A stretch of 64,000 bases of DNA. Origin: Argopecten irradians. Lineage: Eukaryota; Mollusca; Bivalvia; Pectinida; Pectinidae. The position numbers were made by a program, and so were the translations under genes. The DNA lies in NCBI RefSeq assembly GCF_041381155.1, contig NC_091142.1, positions 33,839,604 through 33,903,603 of the forward strand, given 5' to 3'. The notes below the pieces were generated by a model. It was given only the letters and a program-made list of their open reading frames with translations, did no database searches and was not told the origin of the DNA. Positions 22,370 through 34,305 of this stretch are shown here, in pieces; position 1 is the first letter of the stretch; each line of letters starts with the position of its first letter.

Positions 22370-23372
22370 AAGAGATCCCAGAGGGATCTTGGCGCCCACC
22401 AAAGAATGATGTCTGACAATGGAAAGAGGGATCTTTTCTCTGTTTTTCAAACTTTTGCAAACATACTACATTATGAAATTTGAGACAGATCGCTTCAGTA
22501 CTTTCTGAGAAATAGCAGTAACAAACTTCAACTATCAAAATCCAAGATGGCTGCCTGACCGCCATTTTGTTGACCGATCGATCCAAAAAAGCATTATGCA
22601 CAACTAGAGCCCTAGGGGAACCTACATATGAAATTTGAGAAAGATCCCTTCAGTACTTTGTCAGAAATAGCGATAACAATCTTTAACTATCAAAATCCAA
22701 GATGGCTGCCTGGCGGCCATCTTGTTGACCGATTGGTCCCAAAATGCAATATGCACAACTAGGGCCCTAGGGGAACCTACATATGAAATTTGAGAAAGAT
22801 CCCTTGAGTACTTTCTGAGAAATAGTGATAACAAACTTTAACTATCAAAATCCAAGATGGCTGCCTTGTGGCCATCTTGTTGATCGATCGGTCCCAAAAT
22901 GCAAAATGCACAACTAGGGCCCTAGGGGAACCTACATATGAAATTTGAGACAGATCCCTTCAGTACTTTCTGAGAAATAGCGATAACAGACTTTAAGTAT
23001 CAAAATCCAAGATGGCTGGCTGGCAGTCATCTTGTTGACCGATTGGTCCCAAAATGCAATATGCACAACTAAGGCCCTAGGGGAACCTACATGAAATTTG
23101 AGACAGATCCCTTCAGTACTTTCTGAGAAATAGCAATAACAAACTTAAAGTATCAAAATCCAAGATGGCTGCCTGGCGGCCATCTTGTTGACCGATTGGT
23201 CCCAAAATGTAATATGCACAACTAGGGCCCTAGGGGAACCTACATATGAAATGTGAGACAGATCCCTTCAGTACTTTCTGAGAAATAGCGATAACAAGAT
23301 TTGTTAATGGAAGGACGGACGAAGGACAAAAAGCGATTTGAATAGCCCACCATCTGATGATGGTGGGCTAAA
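22370..23372 (+). mobile_element. Tandem-unit element, family B copy 2 (both ends present)
   Basis: Starts ACAAGAGATCCCAGAGGGATCTT (5' hairpin), continues with GGCGCCCACC and about six units carrying TCCAAGATGGCTGCC and CTAGGGCCCTAGGGGAACC. It then has GGAAGGACGGACGAAGGAC, AAGCGATTTGAATAG and ends with the hairpin AGCCCACCATC..GATGGTGGGCT followed by AAAA. This is the best example of the shared architecture. Non-coding. Confidence 0.75.
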
Positions 23373-24162
23373 AACAATACACTTTTTAATGTTATGCAAA
23401 GGGTATAATGAGTGTGAATTCATAAAACAATCAAATGACCTATTTAATTCCAGAGTGACTACCACAGCATTCATTCATTTACTCACTTAAACCTAACATA
23501 GAAGAACTTTAAATGTAGTCCTCTTTCTATTGTCTGACAGAAGTTCCTCATTCTTATTGTTTATAAATCCACTAGACCTGGATCTGTAAATTGGTAAACA
23601 TTTGAGTGGCTTTTACTTAGTTGAACATTAAACAACTGTAAAGGTGATATATCTGGCAGATAAGAATGTTTACATGTATACACAAATTTTTTTCATCAAT
23701 AGCAGATTTCCATGAATATTTTCGAAAAAAAAAAAAAAAATCACCACTGGGGCCATGCAAGACATTTCAATAATAAGTTTTGTCTATTTAAAAGTTCAGT
23801 ACTATACAAACAATTTTCCTTAAAATAAGCACATTTAATTTCATTAAATCTGATGTGTATTGTGTAATAGTACCAGATAGTCTGGTGTTGTCCACTTAGG
23901 TTCGGCTTTAGTGTTGCAACAATATGATGTAACATTTTCATTTGATAATTACACACTTATTATCACTTCAATCAATTTCACACGACTTTCTACTGAGTCT
24001 TTAGAATCACTATAACCTCGGCTGAACACCCAACACCTTCTGACATCTACCGTGTAAACTTGCTTGTTCCAAGGGCAGACATAATGACATCTTTGCCATG
24101 ATACTCCACAGAGAACAATTTATAGTTTTTACAAAGGAATTCCAGACCTAATGAACACACTA
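23373..24162. other. 3' flank of TIMM10
   Basis: AT-rich, with a 16-nt A run near 23726. It probably contains the TIMM10 3' UTR. No other feature recognised. Confidence 0.4.
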
Positions 24163-27100
24163 TCACTTCGGTGCTTGTGCAGCTTGATTAATTGTTTCAA
24201 ACTTTGACATTTCTTCCTGTTGTAGAGAGGCTAGTTTCTTACTACTGACTTCCTGGATCTCCAAATACTTTGCTATACATTTGTCAATGCACACTGCTTC
24301 ATTTTTGCTGAGTTCTGTCAGGTTTCCATTCGGTGGTATACATTTCTTCAAACACACATTCGATGCCCTACAAAGAAAGAAGATATTTGATAAGAATGAT
24401 CACTCTACTGAAGTTCAGATGATGTAATGATAATACAACTTCATATGTGTATCAGAAAATTACTGGCTTTATTCATACCTCTTTTCTTATACATGTATTA
24501 CAATTTGATACATTAAAAAAGAGGGCCATGGGCCTTAATTAATGACCATCTGACTATTATAACACAGTAGAATTATACAGTACATGTAGCAGTTTAGATC
24601 GTTCAAGTGAACAAATTTATGAGTGCTTCATTCAGTACGCTAGTGGTCCAATACCTGAATACCTTAGGCATTTCACTTATTGAGAAGTTTTATTGATTTT
24701 CACATAATTGATCTCTCTATGACCTAATTAGTTGGGTAGCTCTTCATCGCAGCATGTAATAGATCCAATATCAGGCCTTTAGCACTCCTAATTATTGAGT
24801 TGTTTACATATTTTAGCCTATTTGACCCTTTTAATCATGATTAAATTTCAATATCCTTCGATTTGACCCTACTGATCTTGTACAGACCATGAATTTATAC
24901 TAGAGGCCCATGGGCCTTAACGGTCATCTGACTATTGGCACAATACAACACCTCAAAGAATATAGTAGTGTCAAACAATCAAGGCAATACAAAAGAACTC
25001 TTTTAATAGAAGAAGTTTAGGTTCTGATATATTTGATGATATTTGATCCCCACCATTAATCAAATCCAATATCAAGTCTCTAGGCTAGTCATAGGTTCAA
25101 TATAAGGTCTCTAGGCCTCTTAGTTATTCACAAGAAGTCGTTTAAAGATTTTAGCATATTTGACCCCTATGACCATGAATGAAGGTCAAGGTCATTCATT
25201 TGAACAAACTTGATAGCCCTTCATCCCAGCATGTCAAAGGCCCAATATCAAGTCTCTAGGTGAGGCAGATGGCACATAGTGGACAGTGGATGACGACGGA
25301 CGATGCATGATGACAATTTAAGTTAACCTGACCTAATAAAGGTCATTCCAATTTGTACCCCCTAATCCCAACATGCTACAAGCCCAATTGATGGATCGCC
25401 AGCTGTCAATCAAGACGCACATGACTTTGCATTTTGTATTGTGTGTGCTACGATGTCTGCTCCGACATTGAATAGAAACATGTGCGTTTGCGAGCACGAG
25501 GCGTGGCTATATTACACCTGGCGATCGGTCAATATCAAGTCTCTAGACCCTTAGTGATTATCATGAAGTTGTTTAAAGATTTTAGCCTATTTAACACTGT
25601 GACTGTGACTGTGTTGAACAAGCTTGCTAGGTCCCTTTATCTAAACATGCTACAAGTCTAATATCTAGTCTCTAGGTCTACTAGTGTTTGCAAACAAGAT
25701 TTTTTTTTTACATATTTTAGCCTGTTTGACCCCTGTGACCTTGAATGAAGTACAGGAAGGTCATCTATGTAAACAAACTTGGTAACCCTGGGGTTTCATT
25801 ATCAGGCTGTACCCGGTACTTTTTGCTGGTTAAACCTAGCTGTGGTACCGCCTGGTTTAGGCTAAATTACATTAGATAGCATACAGATAGTACAGAAAAG
25901 TACCCACTGAAATTACAATTGCACCACCTCTCCTGAAAGATAATGAAACTCCTGGTAACCTCTTATCCTGGCATACTACATACACAATAACACGTCTCTA
26001 AGCCTAAAAATTGACAAAAAAATATTTAATCTAAATAAAATACATAAGACCAAATTGAGGTCACATTACCTCAAATTAATTTACTCCTGTGACTTTGAAG
26101 GCAAAGATCAATCATTTGAAAAAAATTGTATCTCTTCACCTCAGCATGCTACAGACTCAATATCAAGTCTCTTGGTCTCATAGTTATTAACAAGAAGTTG
26201 TTAAAGATTTTAGCCTATACCACGCCTCTGACCTTGATGGACAGAGCACAATTACTATGTCCATAACTTGACAGTTGTCACATTTTCATCTTTACCATGA
26301 AACTTTGTTCCAAAGCTTACATGGGTTCAATCCTCAGTACACACAACTGTCCCTGCTGCTGTGTTATATAGCAGTGTTGTGCATAACTAAACTCTCTATA
26401 GTCACTAATTGTCTCCAGAAATATTATCCTTCCTTTGTAACAGAGGAGAAAATGTAGTGGCTGGACTGGGATTCGAATTCTGGACCTTCGAACACCAGCC
26501 AGATGCTCTACCAATAATGAGCGCTATTGATGACGATCGACCTAGTCCAATTTCGCTAAACTCCTCACACTTTTCTCTGAGTCTTCACTCCTCAAGCCAC
26601 AACTCACTCAAAACATTGCATGTTCTTCTGCTAATCATATATATTTATATACTCTGCTTGAAACAGGTGGACAAGGTCGCCAATTAGTTGTAGGAGTTTG
26701 GAGAGGACTAAATGTAGCTGCGATGACGTAGCTCTGAACGACGGACGGAAGATTTCTGGGAACGGAGTGGAGGCAGGGTATGATTATTCGTTCTAGACTA
26801 AATGTAGCGACCAGACTGGACCTCAAACCCAGGACCGCTGGAGACTGGACGGATGCTCTAATGATTTACCTACCTGCACCAATGATAGACAGTCCCCTAG
26901 TCTGATTCCGCTGATCCATAATGGCACCCTACACAATAATCCCTATTGAGATTTTTCCTCGAGCTCTTTTATATTCGGACGTTAGATCTATCAAACTTAA
27001 GAATATAAAAGAGTCTCGAAGAGGAATCTCAATAGGGATTACCTATCCCACCGCTGCCACCAAATGTACAGCTGATGTAAGGCCAAGGTCGATCTACACA

Positions 27101-27458
27101 TTATAATCAGGGTGACCATTATTCCAACAATATTACTCCAACAATGTTTGAGGTTAACACGGCGTGATACTTTCTAACATTGCGTCGTGTGACATATCCA
27201 CCCAATGTAATCAGGTGGAATAAGACCTCATACACGTGTAGGGGTAGGTGACCATTATATATGTAATTTGATGTGCTCATAATCATGTCAAACGCTATAC
27301 ATGGACGTGCAGCTCATAACTTAAAACAGCTAGCTAGAACAAAACCGAACGCCGTTCTGAGTTCTGGTTACATAATTTTACCTTTGAAACATGTCCTGCG
27401 ATATAACTAGTTCTAATTCCTGGATTTCCTTTAACTGTGATTCACTTAACTGTGCCAT
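24163..27458 (-). CDS. TIMM10: TIMM10, small Tim chaperone of the mitochondrial intermembrane space
   Basis: Two exons, 27382-27458 and 24163-24367, join in phase (AG+G) to 93 codons plus TGA. The family forms a TIM9-TIM10 hexamer that carries hydrophobic inner-membrane precursors across the intermembrane space. The twin CX3C motif is intact (VCLKKCIPP and AVCIDKCIAKYLE), with the conserved ELSKNEAVC between as in vertebrate TIMM10. The N-terminal helix (MAQLSESQLKEIQELELV) and the length (~90 aa) fit. There is no cleavable presequence, as expected for this class. TIM9, TIM8 and TIM10B were considered but lack the ELSKxEAVC spacing. The intron (24368-27381) is filled by a decayed family C element, SINEs and a small palindromic MITE. 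Confidence 0.95.
24516..26250 (+). mobile_element. Family C elements, decayed (TIMM10 intron)
   Basis: Two 5' ends are seen: GAGGGCCATGGGCCTTAA at about 24521 and GAGGCCCATGGGCCTTAAC at about 24902. After the second come diverged units with TTTAGCCTATTTGACCCC, CCTTGAATGAAGG and ATATCAAGTCTCTAGG, and a GACGACGGACGATG tract near 25290. Units continue irregularly to about 26250. This looks like one truncated copy followed by an older one in the same direction. Confidence 0.55.
26451..26530 (-). repeat. tRNA-derived SINE (TIMM10 intron)
   Basis: On the minus strand, TTGGTAGAGCATCTGGCTGG and B box GAATTCGAATCCC lie at tRNA spacing, followed by CAGCCACTACATTTTC. The ending is shared with the SINE 350 bp to the right. 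Confidence 0.6.
26797..26880 (-). repeat. tRNA-derived SINE, same family as the 26.45-kb copy
   Basis: On the minus strand, AATCATTAGAGCATCCGTCC, B box TGGGTTTGAGGTCC and the ending GTCGCTACATTTAGTCC. The same ending (inverse CTAAATGTAGC) also occurs alone at 26707, which marks a third fragment. Confidence 0.55.
26937..27041. mobile_element. 105-bp palindromic MITE
   Basis: Inverted repeats of about 40 bp begin TAATCCCTATTGAGATT on both strands and leave a ~25-bp loop. The arms differ by a few bases and small indels. Located in the TIMM10 intron, 340 bp from exon 1. Confidence 0.6.
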
Positions 27459-27789
27459 TTTCGTAAGATCACGTCTAATAACCTTGGTAGACGACAATGT
27501 GAAAATCAACTGTAAACATACACACGTGCACTTTTCCAAAAGTCTTACTCACTCAGAGGCTTGTTGTCCACGCATAAATCACTAAGACTCAGCGTCTAAA
27601 TGACCCAGATTTTGAAGAAGGCTACACTAAAATGCGTTAGAACTAGTACCGTCATCTTGACTGATCGGGAAAATACGAATGTGACATAAAAGTGCGATAT
27701 CAAATTAATTTTAACATGGAAAACTTAATTTTATGTGTAAATCCGAAATACACTTAACACCCCCTTCTGAATGATTTAAGTAGAAATGT

Positions 27790-28022
27790 AATTAATTTTC
27801 ATAACGTGAGTCGTCTTATAAATGTTTCCCACCATCGTCCTGCTTACCGCGCGTTAGTTGACTATCACTGAGCCAGACGGCAAAACTCCACTAACATAAA
27901 CTACGCAGGGAATCGTGCATTTCTTTGGTGTTGTAACCTTGGGCCGTCGATTTAAATTGTCTTCATAGATTTTAAGAAACTTTTATTTTTTTGTCTCAGA
28001 AAGGTAGCTGTGCCTTTAAAGT
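27790..28022 (+). mobile_element. MITE of the AAAGGCCCACTA family, left end lost
   Basis: Shares TTTCCCACCATCGTCC.., TTAGTTGACTATCACTGAGC and the right end CAGAAAGGTAGCTGTGCCTTT with the copies at 40.98 and 52.24 kb. The left inverted repeat was not found. Confidence 0.5.
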
Positions 28023-28177
28023 GGAAATGCACGCTTGTAAACATGTTTTCTTTGACTAGATCTATAAGTTTATTATAGAAAAAGTATGGCTTCATTGTTG
28101 TCATTATTTAACATCAACCAAAGTAATTATCGATAATTGAATGAAATAAATTCTTCGTTATATATTTTAGTCTCTAA

Positions 28178-28825
28178 TCACACGTCTTTCTTTTTGTATT
28201 CATTTGCAACAGAACCCCGATATCGTGAGTTTGGAAAGCAGGGCCGTAGATGTCTGTGTGTATCATCTTTATTAGTTAAAAAGTAATTGGATGAAGACAT
28301 ACTTTCAGAGTTACATATTTCTATAAATACACAGAGTGATGAAAACAGCAGACGAGGTAAATGGACGTTGAAAAGACGAGGACGGTTAAACAGTGGAAAG
28401 GCGGCTACATGTTGATGTAGAGTAGAAGATGAGACACATAACATCCAGGAACAGAAGCCGTATAGAAACTAGAAGGGCATGCAGATCTAGTGCACAGGGG
28501 CTTGTAAGATGAGATGAGGGTGTCTGCTGTAGGTACCGTACTACATGTATAGTCCTTTATATATAGTACAGCAAACACACACCCCAAACTCTTGTGGTGT
28601 CTCCTCTTCGCTTTGAGAAACGTCATTAAATTTCATTGTGTTATTTTCAAAATTTCATTATTTTTTTTTATTTTTTTTGTTCTGTTGTATCTGTGCATCT
28701 GCATCATAAGTTAAATAAGCTCCTCAAAACAGCTTTTCTCTTATGATAGATAGAATCAGTAAAATGCTTGCAAAAAAAAAAAAAAAAAAAAAAAATGAAA
28801 AATTTCTCTCGTGTCGTAAATATCT
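28178..28825. other. No gene recognised; poly-A tract
   Basis: A slightly GC-richer segment (28178-28626) is open on the minus strand for up to 88 codons but matches nothing I know and has no matching splice partner. A 25-nt A run lies at 28771-28795. Confidence 0.3.
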
Positions 28826-29142
28826 CATCCTCGATATTCCAGGGGTTCCGATCACTAACGATCTCTACACCCCTGGACTATCTCATAGTGAAATTGAAGG
28901 CAGCTCAGTGGAAAACATTTGACCAATCACAGGCTAGCAAATATTTCATTTGAAGACTACAGAGAGAGCAACGCCTCACATCAAAGCCACAGAGTTAACC
29001 ACTGTGTACCGTTATACGGCTCTTTTGATGTACATCAAATGACTAAGTTACCTGTTCTATTCTGTTGCCTCCAGTTTTACTATGAGATAGTCCAGGGGTG
29101 TAGAGATCGTAAGTGATCGGAAGCCCTGGAGGATCGAGGATG
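28826..29142. mobile_element. CATCCTCGA MITE, full copy with 9-bp target duplication (Mutator-like)
   Basis: The 317-bp element has ~63-bp terminal inverted repeats (CATCCTCGATATTCCAGGGG.. against the inverse of ..GGAGGATCGAGGATG), both continuing through GATCTCTACACCCCTGG. It is flanked by the exact 9-bp direct repeat TAAATATCT. Long inverted repeats plus 9-bp duplications are the pattern of Mutator-like elements. The interior (~190 bp) is non-coding. Confidence 0.8.
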
Positions 29143-29460
29143 TAAATATCTGAGTGTTCATTAACTGAAACAAGAACAGTAACTCCTAATAAAATATTGG
29201 AATCACAATAAAATACAATCGATTTCTGTCACCTTTAGATCTATTCATTGATAGTCTACAAAATTACGACAGAGTATATTTTGCTTTGCTGAATCATATT
29301 TTTTTTTTGAAAATATCAATTGTGATATGATGGTAAATTATAAATGTCATTAAATAAGCGGTATTCTTTTCTACTTGCTATGGTTAAGCAGTAAACATTG
29401 TTTTCTTTCAAAGATGTACAAACATATATAATATGTATTTTAAGCATGCATATTTACTTA

Positions 29461-29576
29461 TAGTCCGCTAAAACCTGCCAATATTATTAGGCTTTTTTTA
29501 TTTTATTTTTTCTAATAAATTTGGCAAAATAAAATCAATAAAAAAGCCTAATAACAAAGGCAGGTTTAGCTGACTA
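29461..29576. mobile_element. 116-bp fold-back element
   Basis: Left arm TAGTCCGCTAAAACCTGCC and the inverse right arm TAGTCAGCTAAACCTGCC pair, followed by matching TATTAGGCTTTTTTATT blocks and a short AT loop. It would form a long hairpin if transcribed. Confidence 0.6.
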
Positions 29577-29894
29577 ATTTACTTACAGCTTCCAAGATAT
29601 GTAAATTTTCAGTTTTGAGACTATGGAGATGACTAAATAAGTGGAGATAAATTACAAATGATCAGGTGTTGAGAGCAGAACATTTGCAGTAAAACATTCT
29701 GAGGCTCATTAGATGGCAAAGAATAAACTCAAGTAATAATCGGTAAACATCAGAAAGATGCACATATCAAAACTAGTTAACTCTGCCATACTGTGCAAAA
29801 GAAATTTTAACTTAAAGACAAATTAAGTTTGAAAATAACCCTTTAACAAATATAGATGCTGTGACCATATAGCTAATTTAACGTCCCCTTGTAA

Positions 29895-30030
29895 TTTAAT
29901 TAGCCTGACAACATGATGTTAGGGGTCACATTCCGGTGACCTTTCGCATTGGCCAATCAAATTATTGTGCTTTCAGAATCTTGGAAGTGAATTTCAGGGG
30001 GAAATAGTTTGAAAGAGCTGTTAAAGAATC
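29895..30030. repeat. Dispersed repeat, copy 1
   Basis: GGGGTCACATTCCGGTGACC followed by TTTCGCATTGGCCAATCAAATT and, about 45 bp on, AAATAGTTTGAAAG. All recur at 36.44-36.53 kb. It contains the short palindromic core GGTCAC..GTGACC. Confidence 0.5.
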
Positions 30031-31198
30031 ATTTTCCGTCGGCACATTCTGTAAACGAAAAATTTGTTTACGGACAGTGTCGAAAGTTCCATATTGAATT
30101 ATTTTCGTGTGCGTAATCACCACACCCAAAGAGCACAACAAACCATGTGGGTATATATGACTGGGAAGATATGTTTTCATTTGTATTTTGTAGGTATAGA
30201 AGTACAGGAGGTATAAAGCTCACCAGAACAAACAACAATCTCAACGCATTATTTCAATTATTTACGGTTTAAAAAGTATATTCAATTGCCTAAGTTTGAT
30301 TTATAACTTGAGCATTTAAGTTGACAATTGAAATTTTGGAAAGGCTGGGTGTAAAGGTGGTTTTCGAGCTATGTTAAAAATCCAATAGAAATTGTCCACA
30401 CCCTGAACTTTTCATATCGAATGAACTACCAGTTGTCCCTCAAAAATAACACTTCTTATTCTTTTAAAGATTTAAAAAAAGACCTGAAATCTTCATTCGT
30501 TCATGTGTTCATTATCATTAGAACTAAATGCACAAAAATGCAAAATAGATCATTTTTTTTAATTCACAAATTATTTAGGTAGATTGTCTACTTTACATCC
30601 GAGCCTTTTCGTTCTCAATTTTTAAAGGAAACTTTTGTAATAATTCTTGCAAAAAAAAAACAACAAAAAAACAAAAAAAAACGCTTTTTGGGGGAAAAAA
30701 CGAAAATGAAACCCTGCTCTTTATCTTCTCATTTCACCCTGTTAAAGAGTGTGTCCATTATTTTACTCTCAGGACATTTTCTATCTGTATGTGTAAATTA
30801 GTTTTGAAATTAAAATGTGGGAAAACAGTTTTTGGGTGACTTGAAAATATTGAGGGAAGTTAGCTACCGGTCACATTTTTGTATGTATACCAAATTATAC
30901 ATTTGCATTTTAAGATTCCAGAGTTCGATTTAAGTTAGAATTAGTGTATAGTAATAATTTCACACGCTAAATACAATGGTAACACCTTTAAAAATATTGG
31001 TTGCCAAGGTAACAAAGAAGTCTTCTGATTATCTGAATTATAAATTGTCAAAATTAAGAGAAATTGGTATAATAACAAGGTATTACTTTGAAAAAGATCG
31101 GTTACCATGGAAACAAAATGGAGGGCCCGTTTTGGTTACAATTTAGATGTTATCAGATTTACAATTGCAAGTGAAATTTAGTATATTGGGATTTGAAG
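30031..31198. other. Nothing recognised
   Basis: AT-rich intergenic DNA with A/T runs. No coding, RNA or repeat structure that I can support. Confidence 0.4.
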
Positions 31199-31403
31199 TA
31201 CCGTATTTGACCCAATAAGCGTTCATGTCCCTATAAGCGCCCCTCCCCCTTTTTGAGGCCTCCATTTCAATTGCCCAGATAAAAATAAGACAAAAACTAA
31301 ACAAAACTGTATAGATTTGCAATAATTTCGTCTTATTAGCACCTTTTCATTTTTTTTTTCATTTTTTTAAACGTCCATGGCACTTATTGGGTCAAATACG
31401 GTA
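31199..31403. mobile_element. MITE with CCGTATTTGACCCAATAAG ends, copy 1
   Basis: A 201-bp element (31201-31401) with ~20-bp terminal inverted repeats CCGTATTTGACCCAATAAG, flanked by TA on both sides. The interior has AAGCGCCCCTCCCCCTTTTTG and GAGGCCTCCATTTCAATTGC. A second copy lies in reverse at 50.6 kb. Confidence 0.7.
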
Positions 31404-33821
31404 TGCTGATTAAGATACTTAGCAGTTTTGAAATACTTTGTTGCCATGGTAAAGAAATCAATGTCCCTAATTGGTTAAAATTAGGATTGTAACTAATTTT
31501 CATTTAAGTCTTTTTCTTTTTCGCTCTTTAATCTATATACTTTTAATTCAATATGAACAAGTTCTATCGACATAGAGGAAAACATCATCTTTTTTAGCTG
31601 ATGAAAATACATGTTTTCCCAATTATTATTTGATTTCTAATAATAGAAAAGAGCATTTCTAGTTTAGCTTTTTATACTGTTAGGGAAAATACAATAATTA
31701 AAATGCACTAATTTCAGTATATGAATATGTTAGTTTACATAATTCTATCACTTATTGTTGTTTTATTAGGGTGCCTATGGTCAAGTTTGAATTTAATGTC
31801 GCCTGGGACAAATGTCGACTTTTTTGGAAAAAATCTCATTGATTACATTTCAGCATTTGAAAATCTACTTTCCCGGATTTGATTTTTTTTTTTATTTTGA
31901 AAAAGTATCTACTTAAAGATTATTCCTATGACTAGTTTTTTTTTTTAGATTATTTAAAAGTGTGGACAAAAATCGATAACATATCAAATAAGTGAAGCGA
32001 AAAACCTTAAAAAAAATTTAAATGCTTTGCTTGAAAAACAAATTGTAGTCAGGCTAATTAGTAAATACATTAAAAATGGATATCAAATAAAGAATGAAAC
32101 CATTTGCATCAGCAAAAATATTTAAAAAAAAAAATCAAAAATATGTTCAAAAGGTGGATGCAAGGGGACCCCTCGACACATACCCAGAATAATGTTAGAA
32201 ATTATCATTTTAGGCCCTTTATTCCTTTTTAAAAAGGCAAAATAGATAAAAAATCTCACATAAAGGATAAATATACCTAGACATAACACTGCAATAGGTA
32301 GTTGAATGAACCCCACCTTTTAAGTGAATAGTCGGGCAACACTACATTAAATTATAAGACATGCTATCAGATTATCTTTTTAGTCTGTAAATGCCTGTGG
32401 TCTAAATGCGTCCTTGTATATCAAAACGACAGTCAAGTTCTGCTATGTTGTCCAGTAGAAAACCCCCATGTAAATTAAGCAGTTGTAAAACTAAATTTGC
32501 CTATCTCTTTGAAAGCGAGGCTGACTGGAAATGTCAAGACGGACATTGGACTTTTTAGGATTCCTATAATATAGATTAACTTCATCCATAGAGATTGATT
32601 TTGACAGGACATTTTTTTCTCTATATACCATAAGAACCAGACTTTAGCCTTAGGCTATTCACTTAAAGAATGACGTATCAATATTACACTGGATCCTTAT
32701 AAGCAATGTCTTTCAGATACGAATTAAATACTGGGATAAGTAGTTACTCCAACAGTGTAGACAAGATATGTTTGTTCTGCTTCAAAACTTATCCGTACAT
32801 AATTATTTCATTTCTGAATACATTGTATTTCATTTGAAATAAGAACACAAGACTGATATTCTTTTGAAGACTGTATTATTTTGCTGCCGGACTGGTATTA
32901 GTGGACGCGTAAAATGTACATATCTTGAGTCCTAAAATGGCCTTTTGTGAAACCAAGCGAGCCACCCAACCTGAAAAATCCTGCAGTGCAGGTTAGCAGG
33001 AGGTGCACCAGCACTCAATGCTTAAGGTTTCTAATACTGGATTTAAGAAGGCTGTGGAATCGAATGACCGAATAAGATACTAAAGTCTTTATTGAACAGT
33101 CTTAAAATGAAAAAAACATCCAGTGGCACGTATATACACTGTAACCTCTAAAATTGGACATCTCCGTATCATTAGGTCCAATATATGCTGGTCCTCCATG
33201 ATCCTACATAAAGACTAGAACGCTGCAACTTATATACACAGAAATCATTCCCAATTCTACAACAGAGAAAACATCATTAGTTCATGCACAAATTATTTAT
33301 AAACAAAACTGAAATGAATAGGGAGAAGACCTATATGGGAAATGTATCAATAAATTGTTTGAAATTGAACTTGAACACTAGCACATTCATATAAAACAAA
33401 CATTCTGAAGAAATAATAAAATGTATAGGTCGATTGCATGAACCCTACAAATGCACAAACTGCATGTGTCTAACGCGTACATCTACCAGACTCATTATGA
33501 TTAAATTATAACAAAACGAAATTTATTGACTGTATATCTAGAACTAAATATAACACCATACATGTACATATCAATCTGGAGTTTGTAGAAATCCAGAAAT
33601 TTGCCACGTGTCCGAATGTTTAACAACAAGCCTGATTTCTCACGGACGTCAGACCACTGCCATTCTAATCTTACCATGATCGGATAATATATATATCTAC
33701 CTGTTTTTAAGGATGCTCTGGTGAAAAATGCAATTTTTCCCTACAACTAACTTTATATCTAATATAGATTTCTGGAAATAGAAATTCATATCAAAGTTGA
33801 AAATTGAATAAAAAGAATATG
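31404..33821. other. Nothing recognised
   Basis: AT-rich intergenic DNA. A locally less AT-rich patch (32880-33050) contains the palindrome CCTGCAGTGCAGG but no open frame of note. Confidence 0.35.
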
Positions 33822-34305
33822 ATAGTGTGCTTGATTTTGAGCTATTACATTGTATGAATTGGATACTTATATGTTGATTTTGAGCTATTACATTGTATGA
33901 ATTGGATACTTATATGTTGATTTTGAGCTATTACATTGTATGAATTGGATACTTATATGTTGATTTTGAGCTATTACATTGTATGATTTACTTATATGTT
34001 GATTTTGAGCTATACATTGTATGAATTGGATACTATTGTGATTTTGAGCTATATATTTAGCTATTACATTGTATGAATTTACTTATATGTTGATTTGAGC
34101 TTTACATTGTATGAATTGGATACTTATATGTTGATTTTGAGCTATTACATTGTATGAATTGGATACTTATATGTTGATTTTGAGCTATTACATTGTATGA
34201 ATTGGATACTTATATGTTGATTTTGAGCTATTACATTGTATGAATTGGATACTTATTGTTGATTTTGAGCTATTACATTGTATGAATTGGATACTTATAT
34301 GTTGC
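33822..34305. repeat. 43-bp minisatellite
   Basis: About eleven copies of a unit containing TTGATTTTGAGCTATTACAT and TGTATGAATTGGATACTTAT. Several copies near 33980-34100 have small deletions. Not linked to a recognised exon. Confidence 0.85.

Noticed and set aside
28178-28626. Two minus-strand frames that might be exons
   Set aside because: The peptides match nothing known, and no acceptor/donor pair with consistent phase was found.
29461-29576. A microRNA precursor
   Set aside because: The hairpin is too long and AT-rich, with arms typical of a fold-back transposon. Without small-RNA data it is better called a MITE.
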